Shown: in pieces, positions 24,370-37,822 of the stretch
Position numbering within the stretch: the stretch's first letter is position 1
Layout: each line of letters begins with the position of its first letter
Assembly: GCA_958298945.1 (NCBI GenBank)
Contig: OY282609.1
Span: 62,158,220 to 62,222,219 of the forward strand
Direction of reading: 5' to 3'
Length of the DNA stretch: 64,000 bases
From: Atherix ibis
Taxonomy: Eukaryota > Arthropoda > Insecta > Diptera > Athericidae
Notes under the pieces: model-generated
Databases searched by the model: none
What the model saw: only the letters and a program-made list of their open reading frames with translations
Told to the model about the DNA's origin: nothing
Program-made: the position numbers and the translations under genes

Positions 24370-24905
24370 TCTAGCATTTGTCATTTTATATTATGGATCA
24401 TTTAACTACCAAATATTTGTAGAAGGTTTCTACAAAAGTCGTGATAATGCCGTAGCCATTTTTCGTAAAAAAATTTTTCCAGGGACTTGTTCTATAGATA
24501 AGTCAATAAGTAAAATGACCATGTGTAGGTATCTAAAAACCTATGAAAAGTGACTTTTTGTTGTGTATTTTGGTCAAAAGGTGTCATTGATTCATATTTC
24601 TTTAAAAACATAAAAGGAGCGGCTTTTCTTTGGTCTAGGGCGGCTTTTCTTTGGTCTGAACTTATGTTAGAAGATTTTTATTTGCACCACAAGTCAAACA
24701 GCACACCAAATCTTGGGTTGATTTCGCTAAAAGTTCCCAGGACGCGTAATTTCGAGATTTCAATTGGTCTTCAAGATCGTACAATTTAACGTCGTTGGAT
24801 TTTTTCTTATGGGGCTACGTGTCAGATCGTGTTTTGTAGACAAAACTTTAGAGTATTTACAGGCCGAAATATGCAAAGATGTCATTGAAAACTACCTCAC
24901 AAAAA
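24370..24905 (+). pseudogene. Tc1/mariner-type (IS630) transposase relic
   Basis: Frame 24356-24553 reads IFVEGFYKSRDNAVAIFRKK, resembling the N-terminal helix-turn-helix of Tc1/mariner-type transposases. Frame 24550-24789 reads TFCCVFWSKGVIDSYFFKN, equivalent to TVWCGFWSGGIIGPYFFRN at 27704. After shifts, near 24785-24840, it reads RRWIFFLWGYVSDRVL, equivalent to DYFLWGYLKSLVF. The central part is deleted. Same broad family as 27385-28170 but older and more decayed. Boundaries approximate. Confidence 0.6.
24619..24657. repeat. 18-nt tandem duplication, 21-nt period
   Basis: gcggcttttctttggtct occurs at 24619-24636 and 24640-24657, giving a repeated AAFLWS in the relic's frame. Confidence 0.9.
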
Positions 24906-27384
24906 ATACTATTATTATGATATTATTTTATCATACAAAAATTAATGGAAAAATATTTAAAATTAACGTTTCTATTTCTTTTAATAAATTCTATTTTCGG
25001 AAATATTTTATTAACTGTAGGGTAATATTAAATGATAAAATATTACATTTACGTATATATGTTCATTGAAACAATAATATATTTACAACAGAAATGTATT
25101 CTCATATATTTTTATTTGAAAGCATATAAGATTAAATATGAGAATATTTTTACATGCGCTCAAATATAAATAAATAAAAAGAATTTATGATTTATTCAGA
25201 ATAATGAGAAATTCACAGAATGAGCATGAGTTAAAGAATGGAAATCCCTTTGAAATAGAATAATTCAATTATACTTATCTAGAGGAATTGATTTAAATAG
25301 AATTTTGTATGAAAATCATAATTCACTTAGTATCAATTTGATTAGGGCAGATATATTTTATAATATTATGTTCAATTTTAGATCTTTGGAAGGCTTCAAG
25401 TTGATATAGACACATGTATGTATATATTTTCTATTTGGTAAGATTTCAATTCACTAAATCGCGTCTATAAATTCATATGTTTTAACCAAGCCAATAGTAG
25501 AATTTATTTTCTACTTTTAATATGCAATACATATTTAATAGATTGTAGTATATCTAGTGTGCTTGCATGTGTATAAATAAATTCGTGTGTTTGTCGGTAT
25601 TTGAAATTTCTACAGTAATAGTGTAGTAGATTTAATATCTTTCAGTTCGCTGGAAGTATTTGGTTAAATCGATACCAGAAATTGTGACGGAAATGAAACC
25701 AAAATGTGATAGATTTGGTTTTACCTAACCCAGATAGTTTACGATGATAATTTAATGATCACTACTTGTATACACATATTATAGTAGCCTCAACATCTAT
25801 ACGTATAACAACCATTACACGATGTAAGTTATTCATCGTTCTAGGCATAAAATATTGAGCCGTTCGATTTTTGTTCAAAAATCCATAAATTTAATAATGT
25901 CAGTAACAATAGTAAAGTTTCCCTTAATAGCATATTTTTTGTGCTAAATTTGTAACGTTATTCGTTCGAATCATATAATATTAAAACAAATTCTTGTAAT
26001 CTTATCAATTGTTTCTGAAGAGGAAATGTTCGAATAGAAGAAAAAATCAATTGTTCTAAGAAATATTAGTTTCGTATTTTATCGAATTTTCATCATTTAT
26101 CAGTTTTATGGTTCTATTAGTATTCTAAGTTGTTGAATTTAAGCTGACTTTTATGGTGGAATAATAAGTCTAGGCTTAAGTAAAATCAAGCTTATATTGT
26201 ATAAAATGTTATTAGAATCGTTTGTATGCACTTAAAATGAGAATTTATTTTTTTGATTATAATGCTCAATGCAGAAAAATTCGATTAATTCGAAATCAGT
26301 GATATACGTATATATATTTTTTTATTTATTATCATTAATAAAGCTTCTTTTTAAGCCTTGATGATTTCGTTCAATATGATTATGTCATTTAAACAAATAT
26401 TGGACACACATTTTTGGTGAGATTTATGTATTGTCGCCTAAATACAATTTACGTCTATAACATTTTCAATCTGAAATTTATTCAACATAGTTGTCTTCTA
26501 GACATTTTTATCAGTGCAATTTAAATTTTTTATCTTTTAAATGCAGTGATTATTATCTATGTTAGAATATAAATAATACTGAGATAATTTTTAGGATTCA
26601 TTTTATTTTAAAATATGCGCATATTTTAATTTTTGTATAGGAAAACTTACAATTAAACTTAAATAGATTTAATTAATAATTGTAGAGCCGGTAAAAATAC
26701 TTAATTAAATTTTAATATAAAAAATATATAATGAACAATATTTTTCAGTCAGACTTCCATTGTGTTTTGAAATATATTTATGTGCATTTGTATTTTCTGG
26801 TATATTTTGAAATGAAGTACATACAGTACATGCTACCTTAGAATAAGTTGTTCAAATATGAAATTCATTCTCTGATAAAAAATTTACAACAATTCATTTT
26901 GTGAACACACATTTAATGGCTATAGTCGAGTCTCTCAATTGAAATACAAAAACTCCTCATTTTGATTAGTCTATAGCACAAACAATTCGGTATATACCAA
27001 TTCTGTATATACATACATATTTATATAAACAAATGACAAATTACACTGCAAGGTTATGTGTGTAGGGTCAGCTTTTATAAACTCTATTAATAGTAAGAAC
27101 GTTTATGTTCTGGAATGTCGAATACAGGTGCATAGAAATAAAAATTAATAGAATTGGATGTTGAATTTTCAAAAGAGAACAATAATGCTAAAAATTTCAA
27201 TTAAATGACTCTAACGATAAATACAATAACAAATTTTTATTAGAATCATTTTATACTATTATTAATATTATTGATTTGTCAAGTTTTGATGTATTTTTTT
27301 AATATCTAAAAAATATGAGAATATTTTTATAAGAACAAATTTTTCTTTGAATTTCTTGGAATAAAATTTTTTTATCAAAATATA
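24906..27384. other. AT-rich intergenic DNA, nothing seen
   Basis: No supported gene or element over about 2.5 kb. Confidence 0.55.
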
Positions 27385-28170
27385 GGGTTTTCCAATAAGA
27401 GTGGTATGATTTCTAAATGACGTTTCGGCCATTTGTAATATATCATGATCTCTCATTTTTTCTTCATTGTATTCAGTAATGTTTATAATTTCATCGTGGA
27501 GAGATATACGCAAGAACAACATTTACAAATTATTCAATTTTAATATCAAAATAATCGTTCTCCAATTGCAACTTTTCGTGCGCTTACTTTCATTTAAATA
27601 AATAAACAAAACTGTCAATTCTGGTGCGAAGAAACAAAACTGTCAATTCTGGTGCGAAGAAAATCCACAAATTATTCATGAACACCCATTACATTCACCT
27701 AAATTGACAGTTTGGTGTGGTTTTTGGTCTGGTGGAATTATCGGACCGTACTTCTTTCGAAATGAAGCTGGTAACACCGTTACTGTCAATGGAGAGCGGT
27801 ATAGATCGATGATAACCAACTTTTTATGGCCGAAATTGGAACAAGTTGATCTTGAAAATATCTGGTTCCAACAAGACGGAGCTACGTGCCACACAGCACG
27901 TGCAACAGCCGAATTATTGCGAGAAAAGTTTGGAGATTCGATTATTTCAAGGAATTGTGACATTGAATGGCCTCCAAGAAGTTGTGATTTAACACCATTA
28001 GACTATTTCTTGTGGGGTTATTTGAAGTCATTGGTCTTTAGCAATATGTGTAGACCAGACTCTCTTCAAGCTTTAGAAATCAATATTGAACCTGCTATTC
28101 ATGACTTACGACTTGATTTAGTGGAAAAAGTGCTCGAAAATTGGGTTTATCGACCAATATACATACATAT
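27385..28170 (+). pseudogene. Tc1/mariner-type transposase with long intact core
   Basis: A possible left terminus (agggttttccaataagag) lies at 27385. Near 27550 NNRSPIATFRALTF-like sequence matches the N-terminal region of this transposase type, followed by a deletion and a 28-bp tandem duplication. From 27704 a 156-codon frame reads TVWCGFWSGGIIGPYFFRN, then WFQQDGATCHTA (second catalytic Asp in QQDG), CDLTPLDYFLWGYLKS (third catalytic Asp) and a C-terminal helix ending KVLENWVYRP at about 28157, where it runs into AT-rich DNA. The first catalytic Asp and most of the DNA-binding region are missing. This is the IS630/DDE_3 type with FLWG motif, distinct from the two mariner families above. 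Confidence 0.8.
27604..27659. repeat. Perfect 28-bp tandem duplication
   Basis: 27604-27631 and 27632-27659 are identical (core actgtcaattctggtgcg). It lies inside the transposase relic and shifts its frame. Confidence 0.95.
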
Positions 28171-29483
28171 ATAAGTAGTTTAAATTCGACTTATATACAT
28201 ACATATATAGGGAGGTATATAGATATAATATTAAAAATATATAATCCTGAAATCTGACTAAATTTAATAAATTAATAATATATAATTTGGGTTTAACAAA
28301 AAAAGCAGACGTATTTAAATATCTCAAACAGAATTAGTTAAACTCTATTAATACGTGATTGATATAGCATATTTTGGTTAATTTATCAATGGTTCAGTGA
28401 ATATTATTTAATATGTATTTCCTATAAATGGATACAAAATTATCAACTAAAGAATATATGAATCAGATATTGATAAAAATGGAATCGAAATAACGTTTCC
28501 TAATCCAATTTATTTTTGATTACTATCATTATATTATGAAGGTTTAAACTGAACATAATAATTTACATAATAAACGAAAAAACGCTATTATATTTAAATG
28601 CTATTCAACTGAATGAAATCGAAATGAATAATCCAAAAATGAATTTGCTTGCACTCATATTCAGTTCATTAGCTAGAAAATTTAACTTTAATTAGGTACA
28701 TGTTCGATTCTTTTATATTTAATCAGACAAATTAGTGAAATGTAGCATACAAAGAGCTTTTACCCATTTTAATACTATACCTTTTTGTTATTATCAAGCT
28801 TTATGATTTTTAAACTACAATATGATTTTAAAAACAACTCTAATGTTGGAGAAAAATAAGATAATTTTACTCAAAGTATAAATTATAAATAAAAATATAC
28901 AAAGAAAAATTCAAAACAAAATGAATTTTCCTTAAATATGGATATCTAAGGTATAGAAAATTTCTTAAGACAAAAAAATTCATGACGATATCAGATAGAT
29001 TGAAGATTTTATAAAGATATTATATAGTTAGAAATCTTCTTTTTTTGCCTTTGAAAACGCAATATTGAAATTAAACTGAATAGTATCAAATGAAAACAAT
29101 TAATTACAAAATCTTTTTCAACTTAGGAAATTCTTCATACTATAACATTTTACTATACCAACTCTTATACTTACTATATTATACAAAATGACCCTTAGTT
29201 CGTATCTTCTATATTATGAATAAAGTTTTTGTTTAATTAGAAAGTTTTGCCTTTTAAATGAGTATTTTTCACTAAAACTATAATTATAGTCAACATATAG
29301 TAATGAACTAAAATAAATTAAATTAATTTTTCTATTGAGTAAGTTTATAATAGTTATATTTCTAATAGATAATTATGGAAATAAAATAAATAATATTTGT
29401 TAGAAAACTTATAGAAAAGAAAAGGCTTGTTTAAATAAAGAATGCATAAATTATATAGGAAGGCAAAGTTTTCTATTAATATA
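28171..29483. other. AT-rich intergenic DNA, nothing seen
   Basis: No supported gene or element. Confidence 0.6.
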
Positions 29484-30480
29484 CCACCTTAATCAAAAAG
29501 TGTGGCGCTTCCATCGTTCCGATTTGAGTTCTGTTTTTTTTTTGTTAAGTTGGTACATCTGTTGTTGATATTCCCTCTAAATATTAGCGTCATAGCTTGA
29601 TATTTACAAAAGTTACGAAGGCAAGAGTACGTCTATCTCTGTGTGTGTTGGCGATTTTTTACAATTTTAGAAATGGATATGAATTCGTCCAAGACATTTT
29701 GGTTAATGATTTGGGTTTCCGTCGTGTAGCAGCAAAGTTGGTGCCAAAAGACCTCAATTTCATGCAAAAAAGAGACAGTGTTGACGTCGCAAAAGACATG
29801 ATTTGCGAGGCTGAATCATCAAAAGGATCATTACTGGGGACGAGACGTAGGTTTATATGTACGACCGCAATCCAGACATTAGGCAAGTGAATGGTGTTCA
29901 CCAAATGAGCCGAGACCAAAAAAACCACGTCGTTTCCAGTCAAAAAAGAAGGCAATGCTCACGGTTTTCATGGATTGAAACGGTGAAGTGCATCGTGAAT
30001 TTTTGCCAGAAGGCCGGACAGTAAACAAAGAGTATTATTTGGGCGTTATAAGACGTTTGCGTAAAGCAATTCGCCGAAAGAGACCAGAATTGTGGGCAGA
30101 AAACTCGTGAATTTTGCACCATGATAACGCACCGTCGCACAGTGCCATCATTATTCGTAATTTTTTGACGAAAAATGCAACAAATACCATCAAACAACCA
30201 CCGAATTCACCTGATTTGGCTCCCTGTGACTTCCTTCTGTTCAATCGAGTTAAAAAAACCATTACGGGGAACGCGTTTCAACAGCCGAGAGGAAGTAATG
30301 GAAAAATCGCAAGAAGCACTGATGGACATACCGAAAACCGAATATAAAAAATGTTTTGAGGATTGGATCAAGCACTGGCATAAGTGTGTTAAAGTCGATG
30401 GGAATATAGATTTAGATGAATAAAATTGTATTTCAAATTTTCTGAATAAATTAATTCCGGTAACTTTTTGAACAAGGTGG
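29484..30480 (+). mobile_element. Mariner, CCACCTTGTTCAAAAAG family
   Basis: 997 bp between terminal inverted repeats ccaccttaatcaaaaagt (29484) and the complement of ccaccttgttcaaaaagt (ending 30480), with TA on both sides (29482-29483 and 30481-30482). The frame 29597-29890 gives the second helix-turn-helix (DLGFRRVAAKLVPKDLNF). Near 29830 the reading ITGDET-stop-VYMYDRNPD carries the first catalytic Asp and a TGG-to-TAG change. Later frames give a VNKEYYLGVIRRLRKAIRRK block, LHHDNAPSH (second Asp) and NSPDLAPCDFLLF (third Asp), then a C-terminal WIKHWHKCV. The first helix-turn-helix region is deleted. Termini are well kept but the protein is broken by several stops and shifts. Confidence 0.88.
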
Positions 30481-30482
30481 TA

Positions 30483-31919
30483 TGCAATATTGATAAATAT
30501 AACTGTTCTATAATTTGACTTTACTTTACTAATATTAAAACACACAATATAATGAAAAAATTATTTTCAAGAAAAAAGGATAACGTGTCATAAATGAAAG
30601 AGTATATTAAGTTACCAATTTTGAAACTTATCGGTATGTATCTACGAGTATATTAAAGCGTATGACAAAAAATTATAGAATATTTTTATTGGCTTAAGGT
30701 AAAATATGGAAATCAGCAAAAAAATTATTTTTAATGGCAGATGGCTTGTTCAATAAACCATTCAAGCAACTAACCAATTTTTAAATTATTGTGTAATACC
30801 AAACTAGACTACACAAATATATATCGAAACTATACTATTTAGACAATAATAGCCTTAGGCAAAAGGAGATCTTATTTCTTGATTGATTACTGCTTCATGG
30901 TCTATTGATAAATGATTAAATTTGTCGTCGCAAATTTTATTTAAGGCTCTTTGAAAATATTTTACGTCTATTTGTTAGATAAATTGATATAGACTTTATT
31001 TTTCAATCTCATTTCTTTTTTTGATTTCAGTTAAGAGGCTTTTATTTATATTTGCTTAGACAATTGTATTTTTTCGGTGATACTAGACGAGAATTATTTT
31101 CATTTTACATTAAGATATTTTCTATTAGGATTTTATAAAAATACACTTACATTCCTCTATTTTTCTAATAAAATAAATTGAAACATTATTTTATATATTA
31201 AGTATTTATATATAATAAAATTCCTTCAATATTTACTATTAAAAATTGTCAATTTATTCCAAGTAATAAATTGAAAACTTTATTTGCAATATTTAAGTTT
31301 TCTTCTATTATGTGCTTTCTTATGTATTAAAGGTAATTTGGAGCTTAGTCGTTTTAGATCAATTTGAAATTTTAATATCAATTTAACTTTATTTTGAATC
31401 AAATAGTTTTTAAGTAAACAGTTTTTATCTTAAAATAATTAATAATAATTTAGAAAAGAAGTATACACATATAATTATACTTGACGAACATACACGCTCA
31501 TAAAAACAACACATCTTCACATGTTTCGAATAAATGGGAATTTTGTTTTATTGTTGCATAATTACTATAATGTGAAGATGATAGCAATAGTATAAATTAT
31601 AATATATGCTTTTAAAGTTGATATTTTTGTAGTAATATGTCTTTTATTAAATTGCCACGCATTTACTTTGTCATCTTAAGAAGTCCTTTGTAAAAATAAT
31701 TAATAATCAAATACTCTATATGAAATTTATACTGATAAAACTTCTCTTCTGCAGTTAAAACGGATCAAATTGTCTGAGAATTAAAAAAATGCTATTAATT
31801 TACAATACCACCCGTCTGAGACATCTAAATATTTAACATTAATATTAGGTACATCATTCTCGCGTTAACTTTCCCATTAATTATCTACAGTTTGCTATGT
31901 TTGCTATCTTATAAAAATG
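30483..31919. other. AT-rich intergenic DNA, nothing seen
   Basis: No supported gene or element. One TACGAGTA octamer at 30643. Confidence 0.6.
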
Positions 31920-32200
31920 CGGGGTGTGACAGAAAAGCAATGAAATTGACATTACTGAGGGCTATCTGGCGATACGGCTGATTTCCTCTCCACATAAGCT
32001 TGGCCAAGCTTTCGAAAAGCAGTGGAAATCGAAAAGGCGTTCAATATCGACAACGGATAAAAATGTAGAACGACAGGATTTTGCTACAGGACAAATTTTC
32101 AACTAAGTTGTTTATAAAGAAGTTCTTGCAAGTTTCAGAAAAAGGGTTCTTTGCGTCAGATTGGATATTGCAGACATTCTTCGCATGGCCATATTATAAA
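31920..32200 (+). pseudogene. Mariner remnant, gtgacagaaaag terminus
   Basis: A short GC-richer stretch. It begins with gggtgtgacagaaaagcaat, similar to the end of the relic at 55302 (gtggtagaaaagtaat) and so probably a mariner terminus. Near 32107-32190 it reads VVYKEVLASFRKRVLCVRLDIADILRMA, matching the segment before the HDNAP motif in mariner transposases. The rest is deleted; no right end found. Confidence 0.6.
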
Positions 32201-33962
32201 ATAATGCTATATTGTATTTAATATTATTAAATACATGTTAAATTTGTTTGAGTTTTAAAAATAAAGAAAAAAATATATATACTTGATCTATTAAAAACAG
32301 AATAATATTTGAAAATCAATAATTAACGTTAATTTTGGAAAAATAATGCGCGACTGCAATAATAGACATAAATCGGTTAAACATTAATCGATGAGAGCTA
32401 ATTAAGGGTTGTACTTAAAAAAATCAATACACTTGAAATTTTCATTTAAGAAATAAAAATTCAAGTTTTATGTTAAAAGTACAGTTTGTGCCAAATTGTA
32501 ATTTATTATAAAATTTGACAATCTGGTATTTTCTAGTAAAAAAACAGATAGCTAAACTGAGCAAGAAAATTTCACAATTCTTTGATATTGTATCATAATA
32601 TAAATTTGGTAAAAACTCGATGATGTGGAAATTTCATTCAAAATAGTAGTAAAAATTGTGGATCTCTTCTTATCTTGAATTTTTTTTTAATACAATTAAG
32701 AAATTAGAACTTTTTAATCGAAAATAAAGATATTGGAAAATGGGAAATAGAAACCCTTCGTGTCTATTTGCATGAACTTTTATTTTATCATTTCCTTATG
32801 AAAATTAAATTAGCGACAAGCTTCATAATGAATTAAACTTTTCGTAGATGATAATTATAATTTTACAAATTTGACAAATATCTTAAAAACTTTTCCTCTC
32901 ATTAGAAGCTATTTTCATATAATCGATTTTAGCGAAGAACGAAAAATTATTCTTAATTTTGTCCTCTAACATAATGTATATATAAAAAAATTTAACGACA
33001 GTACTGATAATGAGGGGGAGCACTGATGTTGATAAAAGACTTTTCATTCAGAGCTATCAAAAGAATATTCATTCAACAAGTGCTAAACTTTGGTTAACAG
33101 ATGTGGAAGATAAAAAAAAGTATTGACTATGAAATAGGTTTTCTAATAAAAAGAATATTTAATGAAATAATAATTTTGAGTAGTCATGTCAAAAATATAA
33201 TATCTATATAGTTTATGAAATTACAGTTTTATCTTTATTAAGTTACATTTGTTGAGAATGATTTATTCATTTCTTGTTCAACCGAATTAAGGACAATGAT
33301 TTATTCACTTTTGCAATAATTTAATATTAAAAAGTTAATTAATAATTATAAGACATCATAAATTCCTTTAAGTTGCAGAAAAAATTCCATTATTATTTTA
33401 TAAAATCCCTTATTATTAGCTTTGAGGATAAATAGATACATTTTTTAATAGATCATAATTTCAGTATTTTATGGATTTAAATTTCTATTATCCTACATAC
33501 GTGCGTTTTTTTGATAAATAATGTAAGAAAATAATTGTATATTAAGGAATGTATTATTTTTAAATCGTTGAGGTGGTGTTCGCAAAAAATAAATATATTA
33601 TATTTCGACTTTGGATCAATGTTTCATAATTTGACATAATAGAATATATAACCGTATGAACTAAAAGTTTTTTGGTAACTGTTGAAATTTTAGGTCATGT
33701 GGTTATCGTAATTAATGGCCAGATAATACGAATATCGATCATAAATAACGTTATTGCCATGAAAGTGAATTAAAATTATGCCAAGTATATTTTTTGCGTT
33801 TGTACGAAATTGTTATAAGCAAATAGAAAGATGACAATACATTCATTGAGTGGGATATTCACTTTTAGAGACTATAAATAATAGAAGTGTAAAAGTATGT
33901 TTTGTGCTTTCAATACATAGATTTGAAATATGCTATTTGATATAGTATTTTGACAAAATATA
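32201..33962. other. AT-rich intergenic DNA, nothing seen
   Basis: No supported gene or element. Confidence 0.6.
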
Positions 33963-34643
33963 ACAGGTGTATAAGCTTAAATCCGCTGTTTGGTCATAGA
34001 TAGCGTGAGTGAGCGTATTAAGCTACCATGGGTACGCCATACTTTTTTTATGAGTTTGACATCTGTCAACATTAATCAAAGACCAAATCGCTTCGGACGG
34101 AAGATGATGTTGTGCGTTTGGTGCGATCAGCAGGGTATCGTCTACTATGAGATGTTGAAACATCGTGAAGCTATCAATGCCCACCGCTACCACTAACAAC
34201 TGATCGAATTGCACCGTGCTCTGCTTGAAAAAAGGACGGATTATCAACCAAGACATGACAAGCTAATTTTCCTCCACGACAACGTACCATCGCACACGTC
34301 AAAAATGGTCCGAAACTATTTGGAGACACTCAACTGGGAGGTGATACCCCACTCCGCTTATTCACTAGACCTGGCCCCATCCGACTATCACCTGTTTTCG
34401 TCGATAGGCCACGCGCTCCCTGAGCAGCACTTAGATTCTGACAAAGACGTCCAATAATGGCTTGATGAGGGGTTTGCCTGGAAAGAGAAGGAATTTTTTT
34501 GGCGTGGTATCCACAAATGGCCCGAGAAATGGGAAAAATGTGAAGCTATCGAGGGCAATAATTTTAAATAAATTGTTTTTGCTTTCTATGAAAAAAAAAT
34601 TTGTTTGACTAAAAAAACAGCGGATTTAAGCTTATACACCTGG
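33963..34643 (+). mobile_element. Mariner, CCAGGTGTATAAGC family, copy 3 (deleted)
   Basis: 681 bp with TA at 33961-33962 and 34644-34645. Left end acaggtgtataagctt (one change from consensus), right end aagcttatacacctgg. An internal deletion joins the 5' leader (about 34076) directly to the middle of the transposase (RPNRFGRKMMLCVWCDQQ), removing the DNA-binding part and the first catalytic Asp. LHDNVPSHTSK (second Asp) and SLDLAPSDYHLF (third Asp, Leu for Pro) remain at 34277-34395. Ends are intact but the protein cannot function; a copy like this could only be moved by another copy's transposase. Confidence 0.9.
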
Positions 34644-34645
34644 TA

Positions 34646-35962
34646 TAAAACTAAGAAATACCGAGTATTTTTATTGAATTCGTTTTGCCATTTTAATATT
34701 ATTTTCTTATTGTTCACCGAAAATCTTATACAAAACTTTATTAAATAAACATGAAATATAGTCGTTTATTATAAATACTCGTAGCATCAATTATATTCAG
34801 CAAAATTGGTTTTCTTTAACTTTTTATTTATAACACAATTTTAAAACCGATCTGTAGATACTTTTAAGTATTTCTCGTTATAAAAAGTTTCATTAGCGAT
34901 TATCCACCAACTGTAATTTTCCTGTTAAAAAATTCTGAGCTATTATCTATCACCTTAATACTTATCGGCACTTGGCCAAAAAAGATAAATTGGTCAAAAA
35001 ATTCCTGGAAACTTTAAAATGTGTTTACTCCTACATAATTATATTTCTCTAGGTATGATAGTATCTTTGTCATAATATCTGCTTGTTGCAATATTTCTCT
35101 AGTTGTAGATAACTAATAAAATTTAAAAAATAACTCACATGAAATTAAACCATTTCCATTATTTTATTAAGTTAAATATTTTTAATATCATATATGAGGA
35201 TTGTACGCTTATATAATAAATCTTTCACTGTAAAATATAAAAGCATAATTTTGAATTTTTTCTCACCGATTTACGATACATAAAATATTTTATATCTATG
35301 TACAAAGAATTAATTTTTTCGTTCATACAAAATAAATGAATTAGTTCTCTACATTTATATATTGTCTTATAAATCTTGTGTAAAAAATATTATAAACGAA
35401 AAAGGGAAAGTTTTATTTTTAACAGTTGAAAACCATACAAACCAAAGTCATTCATAAGAGAAAATATTTTCGGCGAAAACTGAGCCTAGTTTGAAAAACA
35501 TTCTTAATAAATAAAATTTTTATTCAAAAAAAAACGAAATGGAAAAATTGAAACCATTAATCTTTCTAAAGTGAATAAATAATCGCAGGAAGTAAAAAAA
35601 TTTTTACTACTAAACCAACAGTAAAAATGAATTTGATAAAATTTCCTTTCATTTATATTTTATCAAATATATCTATAAAAACGAATTAATTTTATTTGTT
35701 TATTATACTCGTACTATTTGATTATATTATCTATAAAATCTTTCCAAATATTTGTGTGGTTATCTATAAAAATACATAAATGTGGAATTGTGAATTTTAG
35801 AGGTGAGTAGGAGACAGCTGCTATCAACTTGCAAATACGTTTACTCCTATAGTATAGTCACCAATAGTATAGTATCACTTCTGCAGAAATTTGTGCCAGA
35901 TAGTAAAATATCAGATGAATTTTCCATATTTTAGTCGGTGGCAATATTTGTTATACAAAATA
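34646..35962. other. AT-rich intergenic DNA, nothing seen
   Basis: No supported gene or element. Octamers at 34776 and 35706. Confidence 0.6.
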
Positions 35963-36921
35963 CTAGGTGTATAAGCTTAAATCCGCTGTTTGGTCATAGA
36001 TGGCGTAAGTGAGCGTAATGTTCACAGATGTCAAACTCAAAAAAAAAAAGTATTTGCACGCCATACTTTTTTTTTATGAGTTTGACATCTGTCAACATTA
36101 ATCAGTGCACATTGTCAGCAATTTCGTACAACAACATACATTTTCGCTTTGGTAATCATGTCTAGTTTTGTGCCAGAAAAAGAGCATATGCGGGAAGCTC
36201 TGCTTTGCTGCTTCAAGTTGACGAAATCGGCTGCCGAATCGCATCGAATACTTATGGAGGCCTATGGTGACAGTGCTTTATCGGAAACAACGTGCTTTTC
36301 GTTGGTTCAAAATCGGTTCGGTTCAATTTTGACTTGTGGGATAAGAAGCCTGAAAATCGATGAAAAGTGGATATATTTCGAGAATCCTAAACGAAAGAAA
36401 TCGTGGGTTGATCTCGGCCAAACATCAACATCTTCCCCAAGACCAAATCGCTTCTAACGGAAGACGATGCTGTGCGTTCGGTGGGATCAGCAGCTTATCG
36501 TTTACTATGCGATATTGAAACCTGGTAAAACTGTCAATGCCCACCGCTACCACCAACAACTGATCAAATTGCACCGTGCTCTGCGTGAAAAAAGGACGGA
36601 TTATCAACAAAGACATGACAAGCAAAAATGGTCCGAAACTACAAGGAGACACTCAACTGGGAGGTTCTCCCCACCCCGCTTATTCACTAGACCTAACCCT
36701 TTCCGATTACCACCTGTTATCGTCGATGGACCACGTGCTCGCTGAGCGGAACTTCGCAAATGGAAGGAATTTTTTTTGGCGTGGTATCCACAAATTGCCC
36801 GAGAGATGGGAAAAATGTGTAGGTAGCGAGGGCAAGTACTTTGAATAAATTTGTTTTTGCTTTCTATGAAAAAAACATGTTTTTTGACTAAAAAATAGCG
36901 GATTTAAGCTTATACAACTGT
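35963..36921 (+). mobile_element. Mariner, CCAGGTGTATAAGC family, copy 4 (deleted)
   Basis: 959 bp, TA at 35961-35962 and 36922-36923. Left end ctaggtgtataagctt, right end aagcttatacaactgt. The transposase begins at 36158 (MSSFVPEKEHMREALL) and runs through SETTC, then an internal deletion joins it to DEKWIYFENPKRKK at 36359. A second deletion removes HDNAPSHT, joining QRHDK to the following Lys-Trp-Ser. A third shortens the C-terminus between AEQ/AER and the final FFWRGIHKLPERWE. A fold-back duplication lies in the leader (36017-36099). Confidence 0.9.
36017..36099. repeat. 35-nt fold-back inverted repeat in mariner leader
   Basis: Arms 36017-36051 and 36065-36099 are near-perfect reverse complements (cagatgtcaaactca / tgagtttgacatctg) around a 13-nt loop. 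Copies 2 and 3 have no such left arm; there the bases between gagcgta and acgccatac are an unrelated short segment. Confidence 0.9.
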
Positions 36922-36923
36922 TA

Positions 36924-37768
36924 TATAATATTGGACGGAAAAGCTTATCTGATGAAATGATAAAGAGAGCCCAATTTGAGTATTCAAAAGTGAAATGAGA
37001 CGATTGTCAAATAATTACTGTAATTCCTTGTTATTAGGAGATGAAATTTTATGCAATTTTGTATAAACGGTGAAATTAAACGAACTCATTTTTTCTTTTT
37101 TGCTTCTATTTTCCTTAAAAATAAACTAAAATGAAAAGTATTATTACATCGTTCTATTTATAATATTATATTGACTTTATTCGACCATTATTAATACATT
37201 ACTTAAAGCTAAATATTAATATTTTGTTATTTTATTGTTCTTATATAATACAATATAATAATTATTTTCCAAAAAACATATATAATTCTTTGGAATATGA
37301 TATTTTCATAAGATTGTACATTATGGGTTTTGTGATTGACAATATAATATCATCACATATTTTCTTTTCATTTTCTTTTTCTTAATTTTAAAACATTATT
37401 CCTTAAGGACAACATCTAGATCACACGCATTTTTATAAGTCTACTAAATTAATCAATTTACTAATCAATTTTTATGCTTGGGTGAAGAGTATAAGAATAC
37501 TTCTATTTTGTGAACGATTATTTTCAAATAAAATCTAAATAAAATTATACTTTAGTACAATTAATTTTATAACTATTATTGCTTTAAGTAAAGATTTTCA
37601 AAATCAGTTTGATTGCCAAATTTTAATATATTTTTCATAGTAAATTCATTTAAGATTATGAGATGGAGGTTTATGAGTTTCTCAATTTGTTATGGAAATA
37701 AATGATATTATCCAGTGATCATCGTATTTTCTGCAAAAGTTGACTATTAAACATTTAAAAAAAAAGTC
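36924..37768. other. AT-rich DNA downstream of GABA-B-R2
   Basis: No gene or element seen before the polyadenylation signal of the minus-strand receptor gene. Confidence 0.6.
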
Positions 37769-37774
37769 TTTATT
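37769..37774 (-). terminator. Candidate poly(A) signal of GABA-B-R2
   Basis: AATAAA on the minus strand, 48 nt after the stop codon. The closest match to the consensus in the proximal 3' region; a longer 3' UTR is possible. Confidence 0.5.
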
Positions 37775-37822
37775 CTAATTTGTCATTAGTTTTTATACTT
37801 GAGTGTATAATTAACTATTGGA

